Source: Seohaeicola saemankumensis (GTDB lineage Bacteria > Pseudomonadota > Alphaproteobacteria > Rhodobacterales > Rhodobacteraceae). From it: DNA of 64,000 bases. Below are positions 16,670-24,292 of the stretch, one piece after another; within the stretch, counting starts at the first letter, position 1; the number at the start of each line of letters is the position of its first letter. The notes beneath the pieces were generated by a model. The model searched no databases and had not been told where the DNA came from. It saw only the letters and a list, made by a program, of their open reading frames with translations. Where the stretch lies: NCBI RefSeq assembly GCF_020171285.1, contig NZ_JAIUZI010000011.1:1-64000 (forward strand). Direction: 5' to 3'. Both the position numbers and the translations under genes were made by a program.

Positions 16670-17053
16670 TCACCGAAACGCCCGCTCAGCCTGCTCCTGC
16701 CATGTTTCCCCGGCCAGAAAACACAGGTCGTACAAACTGACCGCCGACGCCTCGCGCCCGCAGGTCAGGCGTTTGAGCACCTCCGGCGCCACATAGGCGA
16801 GACGCAGCTGGCGGCTGACATGGCGTTCGGCCAGACCGACGGCTTCGGCCAGTTCCTGGATCGTGGCGAACTCACCTGCCTCCATGCGCCGCCGCCAGCC
16901 CCATGCCCGGCCGATGGCGCGTAGTATGTGTGGGTCCTGCGTCTGATCCTCGCTCGGGCTGTAGTCGGCGGGCGGCATGATCTTGGGTCGCCCGTTCTTC
17001 TTGCGCAGCTTCAGAGGGATCAGCACGCGGATCGTGTCGTTGCTTCGGGTCAT
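16670..17053 (-). CDS. Small HTH protein of an integrase module
   Basis: The 127-residue protein has a basic N-terminus (LKLRKKNGRPKI), a conserved central segment (DPHILRAIGRAWGWRRRMEA) and a helix-turn-helix (ELAEAVGLAERHVSRQLRL). Proteins of this type follow recombinase genes in alphaproteobacterial phage-like elements; the exact role is unknown. Its ATG overlaps the stop of a recombinase-like frame (ATGA at 17050-17053), the coupling expected for such modules, but that upstream gene is now only a short 3' remnant. Confidence 0.7.
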   Translation of the reverse strand: MTRSNDTIRVLIPLKLRKKNGRPKIMPPADYSPSEDQTQDPHILRAIGRAWGWRRRMEAGEFATIQELAEAVGLAERHVSRQLRLAYVAPEVLKRLTCGREASAVSLYDLCFLAGETWQEQAERAFR

Positions 17054-17151
17054 TCGGCGGCCTCCATGTCGCGCGGCGCGATCATCTCGCGGATCACGCC
17101 CGCGACGCCCTCGCGCCGGATATCGACCTCGAGCCCGGCGGCGGTGACGGT
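17050..17151 (-). pseudogene. Recombinase-type gene, last ~33 codons only
   Basis: Reading leftward, the frame gives GITVTAAGLEVDIRREGVAG, then VIREMIAPRDMEAAE and a stop overlapping the next ATG. The alternating hydrophobic pattern followed by REM resembles the C-terminus of serine recombinases in phage-like elements. Upstream of about 17151 the frame runs antisense through the tail-fibre sequence and loses meaning. The assignment is based on pattern and the coupled neighbour, not on catalytic residues. Confidence 0.45.
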
Positions 17152-18690
17152 GATCCCACCAAGAAGGCGGTCTTCTCTCTCTCCGGTATCACCACCGGAA
17201 CGACCCGCAGCTACACGCTGCCGAACACCTCCTCGGAACTGGCGATATTGGCGGGCACCCAGACCTTCACCGGCAACAAGACCTTCTCGGGCACGCTGAC
17301 GGCTGCCGGCACCGTCACGGTCTCGGCTGCGACCGCGACCATCGGCACGGCGACGGGCACCGCCACCTACGGCATGGGGATCGGCGCGACGACGACCGGC
17401 CTCAGCAAGACCGTGAACCTCGGCACCGGCGGCGCATCGGGGTCGAATACGGTTGTCAACATCGGCTCTGCCACCTCGGGCGCGAATGGCACGACGGTGG
17501 TCAACACGCCGACTGTGACCTTCGCCAATGCCGTCACGCAGGTCGGCATGCCCCAGGCGAACCTGACAGCGCAGCTCTTGGGCCTCGGCGGAGCGACGGC
17601 CGACAGCTACAACCGGCTCTCGGTCAACACCCCCGCGGTGCTCCTGAACAACGCCGGCGCCGGGATCGAGGCGACGGTTAACAAGGCCGCGCCCGCCAAC
17701 GATGCGAGCTTCGCCTTCAAGACCAACTGGTCGGCGCGCGCGCTGATCGGGCTTCTGGGCAGCGACGATTTCAGCTTCAAGGTCAGCCCGGACGGCTCGG
17801 CCTTCTACGAGGCGATCCGGATCGACCGCGCGAGCGGTCGGGTCGAGATGCCCGAACCCATCGTGCTCCCGGCGCTTGATGCCGTGCCCACGCCGCCGCC
17901 GAGCGGCAAGCTCGCCCTCTATGCCCGCGATCGCGCGGGGGCCGGGTGGCTCGACGTCCAGCGGCCCTCGGGACGGTTCTTTCCGCTGCAGCCGCATTTC
18001 GGAGTGAACCGGATCGCGACCTGGGCGCCGTCCTCTGGCACGACCGTCAACACCAACGGCATGCCGCGCACCGCCGTCGGCACGGTTTCCACACCGACGC
18101 TCGCCACCACCAACCTCTCGACCTCAATGCGCCGCTGGCGTGTGACCAGCGCCGCCACCGCCGATGCGTCGGCCGAGGAACGCTCGGCCGGCTGGGTCTG
18201 CTGGCGCGGGAATGCTGATGGGCTGGGCGGCTTCACCTACGTGAACCGGCTCTCGCTCGTCACCCTGCAGGCGACCGGCATGGGATTCTTCGGTCTCTAC
18301 GGTTCGACCGCGGCGCTGGCCACGACCCTGACGTTGTCGGCCGTGGTGAACTGCATCGGCATCGGCTTCCAGCGCGGCACCCACACGAACTGGCAGCTGG
18401 TCCAGAACGATGTCTCCGGCGCGCCGACGCTCACCGATCTTGGGGCGAGTTTCCCGGTCGCGAGCACGACCAACGTCCTGACCCTCACGCTTCTCGCCGC
18501 CCCGAACAGCGGTGAGATCGGCGTCCGGGTGGTCGAGGAGGTCAGCGGGGCGGTGGTCGAGACCATGCTCGACACCGACATCCCGGCCGCGACGCAACTC
18601 CTGAGCCCGCGCAACTTTATGAACAACGGCGCAACAGCGGCGGCGGTCGCCTATGATTGCTCGGGGGTCTATGTGGAGACGGATTACTGA
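17152..18690 (+). pseudogene. Phage tail-fibre-like protein, 5'-truncated
   Basis: About 512 codons begin DPTKKAVFSLSGITTGTTRS and continue with TYTL-like and threonine/glycine-rich repeats (GTQTFTGNKTFSG, TVTVSAATATIGTATG), a pattern typical of phage tail-fibre or collar shafts. The C-terminal ~250 residues form a globular receptor-binding-like part ending VYVETDY. No start codon with a ribosome site exists in frame before the junction near 17150, though a TTG at 17248 could be used. The 5' part was lost where the fragment joined the recombinase remnant. No other phage structural gene is present. Confidence 0.7.
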
Positions 18691-18720
18691 CCAGCCGACA
18701 TGCTCTCGACCTATCGCGTC

Positions 18721-19497
18721 TCAATCAGCAGGCGGGGCGTCAGGCGCTTTGACGTCGAATACCTTCGTCCGGTGCCACTCCAAGAAGACCCGATGCTTCT
18801 CGGTCAGATCGACTGGCCGATCAAAATGGAGTCGCGCACGCGCCTGCTCGCTGAGGTTCTCTGAAAAGACCGGAATGCCGTCATCGCCGAAGGTAACCAG
18901 ACCGCCATCGAATACGGCATCCCAAAGAGCCGACAGAAGCAGGCCATTATGGACATCCAAACGCTCCGCGTCGTTTTCACAGTCGCGCCATGGCTTGATG
19001 TGAGAGGCACGGAGAAGCGGCTTGTCGACAATCCCGGTCAGAGGGCATCGTTCCCTCCAGTATTTGATCAGACGCTCACGAAAGATGTTCTGGCCGACGC
19101 GCTGGACCACAAGGCGTTCCGCCTCCGTCGTCTTCGGCAAGTTCTTTGTGCGGTGAAGAAACTCCTGAAGTGGTGCGTCGGGAAGGCTTGCGGCAAGCTC
19201 GTAAACTCTTGGCATCACGCCATAAAGCTGTGGCAGAGAGGCAAACCGGAAACGCGCGAGGCCTGGTCCTGGGTCATCGGACGGCTCAATCCCGATCTCA
19301 GCAATGACCCCGGCGTGATCCAAGGCGAGGAGCCACGGACCGGAAGTGTCCCGAGCGAGCCAGATCGACCCCTGCGCGGTCGTCGAACTGTACCGCTGCC
19401 AGCCATCGAACTCGCCATCGGGACGCCGGAAGCCGTTCTGGTAGGTGACCTTGTCGCATTCCTGACGGGTGACGAAGGATTGAGGGATTTCACGCAT
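18721..19497 (-). CDS. HNH endonuclease, last gene of the seven-gene operon
   Basis: In this 258-residue protein the C-terminal half holds an HNH_2-type nuclease: CPLTGIVDKPLLRASHIKPW, then DVHNGLLLSALWDAVFDGG. The His of ASHIKPW, the Asn of HNGLLL and the Asp of WDAVFD are the likely active-site residues. The N-terminal ~130 residues are beta-rich and of unknown fold, perhaps a DNA-reading domain. It starts 8 bases inside the end of the preceding gene, so it is coupled to it. In context it is a probable effector nuclease of the defence operon. Confidence 0.8.
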   Translation of the reverse strand: MREIPQSFVTRQECDKVTYQNGFRRPDGEFDGWQRYSSTTAQGSIWLARDTSGPWLLALDHAGVIAEIGIEPSDDPGPGLARFRFASLPQLYGVMPRVYELAASLPDAPLQEFLHRTKNLPKTTEAERLVVQRVGQNIFRERLIKYWRERCPLTGIVDKPLLRASHIKPWRDCENDAERLDVHNGLLLSALWDAVFDGGLVTFGDDGIPVFSENLSEQARARLHFDRPVDLTEKHRVFLEWHRTKVFDVKAPDAPPAD

Positions 19498-20320
19498 CTA
19501 ATTGAGACACTCCCTTGTGCGGCGAAAGAGCTCTTTGCACCGCAGCCAAGGCCAACCGGCGACACAAGAGCATGCCCTCTTCCCTTTTGTTTGGGGATCG
19601 CTTCGCGTTGAAGACGGCGCGAAATCCACCTGCTTGACCAGATGGATGCGGGACGTGGATGAACACCCGTCCGTTCTTAGTGTAAGCGTAGGGTGTCTCG
19701 TTTCGTTGTCCGAGGGAGCAGCCGCCGAGCTTTCTTCGACACGCTTCGACGTATTTGATGTCGGCGCCCAGCATAATGACTAGTCGTACCGAGTTGGGCA
19801 TTTGTAAGACGTAGCGGTCGATGCACTCGTCTACGAAAGGCGGTGTTTCGGTAAGCGTACACGAGAGAATACCGTCGCCCGATCGTGTGGGCTTCTTCCC
19901 TTGGCGTTGCATTTCCACAGAACAGCGTATCAGCGATGCAAAGCCGAAGCCATGTGTCGAGTTTTCGAAGAGATGGTCGATTGACACGCCGGGCGGAACG
20001 AGCCCGAGGGTAGCGAGTAGCTCTGCCAAGTCCTTTCGCATCGTTCCCTTCACTGAGTTGAAAGGAACATCCTCAAACCGCCGCTGGCCATTGAGATAGA
20101 GATCGATCATTTCCTGTTGATCATCTCCTTTGGAGAACCCGAGTACGAGCACCTTGGGTTCTGGATCGCCCCAGTATCCAGGGTTGGGGCGAAGCGACCA
20201 TTTGGTGCTCGCAACAGAGAACTCGGCCAGAGCGCCCAAGTGCCACCGGCGATCAGAGCAGCCCTTGAAGCACTCGCGACAAGGCTGTTTACCATGGGAA
20301 AATCCAAGTTTTTCTGACAT
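19490..20320 (-). CDS. Uracil-DNA-glycosylase-like protein of unknown function
   Basis: This 276-residue protein has the order of motifs seen in the UDG superfamily: PKVLVLGFSKGDDQ (like the G-x-x-P activation loop), VRLVIMLGADIKYVEACR, and HVPHPSGQAGG (like the HPS intercalation motif). An N-terminal cysteine cluster C-x2-C-x3-C (CRECFKGC) could bind metal or an Fe-S centre. The superfamily assignment comes from motif order alone and is tentative. ATG 20320 was preferred over 20335 because GGAAAG precedes it. It sits 37 bases after the methyltransferase and overlaps the HNH gene, so it belongs to the operon. Confidence 0.55.
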   Translation of the reverse strand: MSEKLGFSHGKQPCRECFKGCSDRRWHLGALAEFSVASTKWSLRPNPGYWGDPEPKVLVLGFSKGDDQQEMIDLYLNGQRRFEDVPFNSVKGTMRKDLAELLATLGLVPPGVSIDHLFENSTHGFGFASLIRCSVEMQRQGKKPTRSGDGILSCTLTETPPFVDECIDRYVLQMPNSVRLVIMLGADIKYVEACRRKLGGCSLGQRNETPYAYTKNGRVFIHVPHPSGQAGGFRAVFNAKRSPNKREEGMLLCRRLALAAVQRALSPHKGVSQLDA

Positions 20321-20357
20321 TTTCTTTCCGGGCATAGCCTATACGACAGTTACGAAC

Positions 20358-23300
20358 TCACATCCCCATCGCCGCGAATTCGCCGTTCGCTTCCATCCGG
20401 TCCCAGGCGGAAAGGACGAGGCGGCGGGTGCGGTATTCGCCGTGTTGGCGAATTTCCTTTTCCTTGAGGACGCGGAAGGTTTCCGAGGGGTAGTCGGGGC
20501 CCTTCACGTCGGCGGGGTCAAGAATGTAGCGCAGCTCGTCGCGGGTCAGGCCGTAGGCACGGGCGTAGAAGGCGTCGAGCTCGGCGCGGAGGAGCGCGCG
20601 GCGGTCCTCGTCCCAGGCGAAGGGCGGGCCGTCATGGCCCAGATCGCGGGCGAAGGGGGTAAGGCTGTGCGACGTGTAGGTGAGTTCCAGCACCTTCGGT
20701 GTGATGAAGGCGAGGCGGGGCTCGGTATAGAAGTCCGGTGGAAGAACCGGAAGCTGCTTGACATGAAACTGTTTGAGATGGTTCCCAGCTATTTTATGTC
20801 GTGCAACGAAATCCAATGGCATCGAATTCAAATTCGATAACAATGCGACCGACGTGGCAGTTTCCAAGCCAGTGAACAGAAGAGCAAACTCACCTGCGCA
20901 AGCGGTCCTTGGAGAGACAGCCAGTATGGTTGTACGTTCGCTGGTGGCGTTGGTGATATCTCTCCAACCCATGAGCCAGCCTTTACTCCATTGCCTGGCG
21001 GTCAGTTTTTCTTCAACTAGACTCTTCTCCAACCAATACCTAGCAGTTGCCTCAAAATCGGGACTGTGTTTCTGATCGATGCCGTTATCTTCGGAGGAAA
21101 CTCCGTCGGGCAAATAACTCGCCCACCGGTGGTCATACTGCCTAATCATCTTTGCTTCAATTAGAGGCAAATACTCTAGATTGCGGTCTTTTTGGGGGCC
21201 AGCGTTTCTCTCGCCTGTAACCCAATTCGCCCCACGCCTAACAAATCCGGTCTCGTCCAACTGCTGATAGGTCATAAATAAATTAGAATCGTTGGACATG
21301 TGGAACATCGACATGAAGCTCACGCTCCACGGATTTCCGCGGCCTGCATCTGCCTCTCGGACCAATACCGGGGCCGCCCGGTAGATCTTTTTTGCCAGTT
21401 CCGCATCAGCCTGTGATCTAAAGACAGGAACGGTCCTTGTATTTGGGTTAATGTCTGCAATTTCTGATGGAGTGACGCTGAATATCACTCGGTCGTCAGC
21501 CAGATCAGCAGTAGATTTAATTGAAAATGCGAAACTTGGTGCCTTCTCTCCATTTCCAAGCGTGAGAAGGCAAAATGATCCTCGATCGTCAGTTGCCGGA
21601 AAGATCAATCTAATTTCATAGAAGCTATAGAGTGAGGCAAGACGATAATTGTCGATAAGATACTGAAAGTAAGTCGAAGTATTGGAGTCGGTTGCAATCC
21701 CAGTAGGAACAATGATCCCAGACTTTTCACGCGCCAAACTCCCAAATAGTTCAGCAAAAAGTGCGTAGGTGTTCACGTCACCCCGCCCAGTCAGCGCAAA
21801 GCGCCCGCCATCTTCGCCCGCAACGCGGACGAACTCGCTAGTCGCTTCCGCCTCGCGCTTTGCTGCGGTGAAGGCCGCTAGCAGAGCGTGGTCCGGACTG
21901 CCCGGCGGTGCCTTGTCGAGCGCCTTGATCAGCCTGTCCCTCGCGGCCTTGTTTGGGGCATTGGCGATCTCGGGTGAACGGGACGCAAAGAACTCCTGCT
22001 CCTGCAGCTTGATCCGCTCCCACGGCGGGTTGCCCAGCACCACGTCGAACCCGCCACGCTGCATCACATCGGGGAACTCCAGCGGCCAATGCAGGGCGCG
22101 GGCGTTGCGGGCGGCCTTGGGCGCCTCGATCATCGCCTGGCGCATCTTGCCCTGATTGAGGGCCATCCACAATTCCTCGGTCGTCGGCACGGTGCGGGCC
22201 GATGCCCCAGCCGGTGCGCAGCCGACCTTGGGCAGCAGGAAGGCCGCCACATACAGGTCCGCCGCCGCCTTGGTGCGGACAAAGGTCTGCCCCTTGCGCA
22301 GCTCCTTGAACCGCTTGGCCTTGGCGCCGATCTGCTCGACCGTATCCTCGGGCAGGTCGCGGAAGCCCGAGAAATCCAGCGCCAGCGGCTTCATCGCGGG
22401 CATCGACGCCTGACCGGTGCCGAAGTCGAACCCGCCTTGCCCCGCCGTCGCATCGCGATTGGCCTTGAGGTAGTATTTCGCAGTTTCCTTGTCGTCGCCG
22501 GTCAGCGGCTTGTAGGCGGCATCGGGGATGCCGTCCTGCAGCACCTGCAAGTCGAACACCCCCAGCAGCGCATCGCCGCAGCGGATTTGCGCGTCGAAGA
22601 AGCCAAGGGGAAGGCCGGGGTCCACCGTCTCGATCCAGAGCGCGACCTTGGTCAGCTCCACCGCCATCGGGTTGCGGTCCACCCCGTGGATGCAGCAGCG
22701 CGCGACATCGCGAAGCGCATGGCGGAAGTCAGCGAGCGAGGGTGTGCCCTCGGCGCGGATGCGCGCAAGCCGCGTGGCGATGCGACGGGCGGCGGCCAGC
22801 AGGAAGTGACCCGAGCCGCAGGCGGGGTCGATGACCGAGAGCTTCAGCAGCGCCTTGGCGGGATCGTCTGCCTCGGCCTCGGTCTTGTCCAGCACGGGGT
22901 CGAGCGCGGTGTCCAAGAGCGCCTGAACGAGGCTGTCGGGCGTGTAATAGGAGCCGGTGGTCTTGCGCTGGTTGCCCTTCTGCTCGGCCGCTTCCGAGGC
23001 GAAGACCAGTGTCTTGCCGTCGTCGCCGAGCTGGGGCTGGAGTTCGAGGAGGGATTCGTAGACCGAGCCCAGTTCCTCTGTCTCCATCGCGCGCCAATTG
23101 ACGGGGACCATGCCGGTTTTGTCGGCAAGCCAGGAGAGCCGGTAGAGCGCCTCCATGAAGGCGCGGTTGCGCAGGCGGGCGGTCTCGAGGTGGGGTAGCC
23201 TGTCTTCGGCAAAGAGGCCACCAAGCGCGGGCAGCGCAAGGGCGGGCTGGCCATGCGTAAGGGCGCGGAAGACGATCTTCACCCCCTCGTAGCGGTCATG

Positions 23301-24290
23301 GTGCTTGTCCCAGGTGGCGGCGCGGTAACATTGCTTGCGCAGCGACTGGAGCGAATAGCCCTGGGCGTAGAGGGCGCGCGCCTCGGGTCTGGCCTTTTCG
23401 GGGTGAAGGAGGTTCCGGTCCTCGGCCACCATGAGGAAGATCAGGCGGTAGACGAGACGCAGGAGCTCGTTGAACCATTCGGTCAGGTTCACTTCGCCGG
23501 AATGCAGTTTCGCGGCCAGGTCGGGGTTGGCCTCGAGGAAACCCGAGCCGAGCAGTTTGAGGGCCAGCTGGACCTGACCGGCCAGGCGATCACGCGCGGC
23601 TTCGCCCTCCTTGGAGCCGGCATCGCGCCAGCGTTCGAGAGGGCAATCGGTGGCGGGCGTGTCTGCCGCGCAGAAGCGGGTGCGGTGGATCAGCAGCCAG
23701 AGGACAGCGAAGGACGCGATGTCCTCGTTGGTGAACATCTGCGCCAGATCGGCCTCGATATAGGCCGGACGGGTCAGCGAGGCATTGTCGCGCATGAGGC
23801 GCAACTGCATCCCGTTGGTCACGATGCCCCAAAGGGCCTCGTCCCGATCATTCAGGTGGTCCTGAAGGGCGAAGGCCGGAGAGCGCGACCTGTCCGTCGA
23901 GAGCGTCGGGCTGCGGCGATCAAGCAGCTCGGACGGCGGGACGACGACGACAGGCACACGATCGGACGCGATCAGGGCGATCGGTGCCGCTGCCACCGCG
24001 AGATCGGTGTACCCAAAGGTTTCCCTCAAGAAATCGGCGATGAAACGCGAGGTAGCGGCGGCCGAGGGGTGTTCGATCTTCGCAAAGGCGTCGAAATGCG
24101 ATTGGCCTACGCGGAAGGCGGTGGCGATTTCCTCGCGGATCTGGAGACCCTTGCGAACCCCGTACTCCTCGGGGGATTGCTCGGGTGCCTGGCGCTGATC
24201 GATCTTGGCGATCATCGCAGGCGCGATCAGGTTGCCTTCGAGGCTCAGCGACGGCCACGCGGACATATCGGTAATTGGTTTGCGGGCCAT
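20358..24290 (-). CDS. Eco57I/DrmMI-type DNA adenine methyltransferase
   Basis: The 1310-residue protein is a large N6-adenine methyltransferase. Motif X-like GSYYTPDSLV precedes the SAM-binding motif DPACGSGHFLLAAA (about 486) and catalytic motif IV NPPWERIKLQEQEFF (about 752). The N-terminal ~430 residues contain AFALQDHLNDRD and a helical region; the C-terminal ~450 residues form the target-recognition part. In DISARM-like systems this enzyme marks self DNA. GGAGGTG lies just upstream of the ATG and within the end of the SNF2 gene, 2 bases away. The DNA for residues ~840-1160 is visibly AT-richer than the rest. Confidence 0.9.
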   Translation of the reverse strand: MARKPITDMSAWPSLSLEGNLIAPAMIAKIDQRQAPEQSPEEYGVRKGLQIREEIATAFRVGQSHFDAFAKIEHPSAAATSRFIADFLRETFGYTDLAVAAAPIALIASDRVPVVVVPPSELLDRRSPTLSTDRSRSPAFALQDHLNDRDEALWGIVTNGMQLRLMRDNASLTRPAYIEADLAQMFTNEDIASFAVLWLLIHRTRFCAADTPATDCPLERWRDAGSKEGEAARDRLAGQVQLALKLLGSGFLEANPDLAAKLHSGEVNLTEWFNELLRLVYRLIFLMVAEDRNLLHPEKARPEARALYAQGYSLQSLRKQCYRAATWDKHHDRYEGVKIVFRALTHGQPALALPALGGLFAEDRLPHLETARLRNRAFMEALYRLSWLADKTGMVPVNWRAMETEELGSVYESLLELQPQLGDDGKTLVFASEAAEQKGNQRKTTGSYYTPDSLVQALLDTALDPVLDKTEAEADDPAKALLKLSVIDPACGSGHFLLAAARRIATRLARIRAEGTPSLADFRHALRDVARCCIHGVDRNPMAVELTKVALWIETVDPGLPLGFFDAQIRCGDALLGVFDLQVLQDGIPDAAYKPLTGDDKETAKYYLKANRDATAGQGGFDFGTGQASMPAMKPLALDFSGFRDLPEDTVEQIGAKAKRFKELRKGQTFVRTKAAADLYVAAFLLPKVGCAPAGASARTVPTTEELWMALNQGKMRQAMIEAPKAARNARALHWPLEFPDVMQRGGFDVVLGNPPWERIKLQEQEFFASRSPEIANAPNKAARDRLIKALDKAPPGSPDHALLAAFTAAKREAEATSEFVRVAGEDGGRFALTGRGDVNTYALFAELFGSLAREKSGIIVPTGIATDSNTSTYFQYLIDNYRLASLYSFYEIRLIFPATDDRGSFCLLTLGNGEKAPSFAFSIKSTADLADDRVIFSVTPSEIADINPNTRTVPVFRSQADAELAKKIYRAAPVLVREADAGRGNPWSVSFMSMFHMSNDSNLFMTYQQLDETGFVRRGANWVTGERNAGPQKDRNLEYLPLIEAKMIRQYDHRWASYLPDGVSSEDNGIDQKHSPDFEATARYWLEKSLVEEKLTARQWSKGWLMGWRDITNATSERTTILAVSPRTACAGEFALLFTGLETATSVALLSNLNSMPLDFVARHKIAGNHLKQFHVKQLPVLPPDFYTEPRLAFITPKVLELTYTSHSLTPFARDLGHDGPPFAWDEDRRALLRAELDAFYARAYGLTRDELRYILDPADVKGPDYPSETFRVLKEKEIRQHGEYRTRRLVLSAWDRMEANGEFAAMGM

Positions 24291-24292
24291 GA

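Noticed and set aside
17050..17997. 315-codon leftward frame antisense to the tail-fibre gene
   Set aside because: Only its last ~33 codons resemble a real protein (recombinase-like tail). The rest is Arg/Gly-rich antisense.
22089..23198. 369-codon rightward frame within the methyltransferase gene, and similar long antisense frames at 40628-41977 and 42139-43470
   Set aside because: They are rich in Arg, His and Gln with no domain pattern and lie antisense to clearly identified enzymes.
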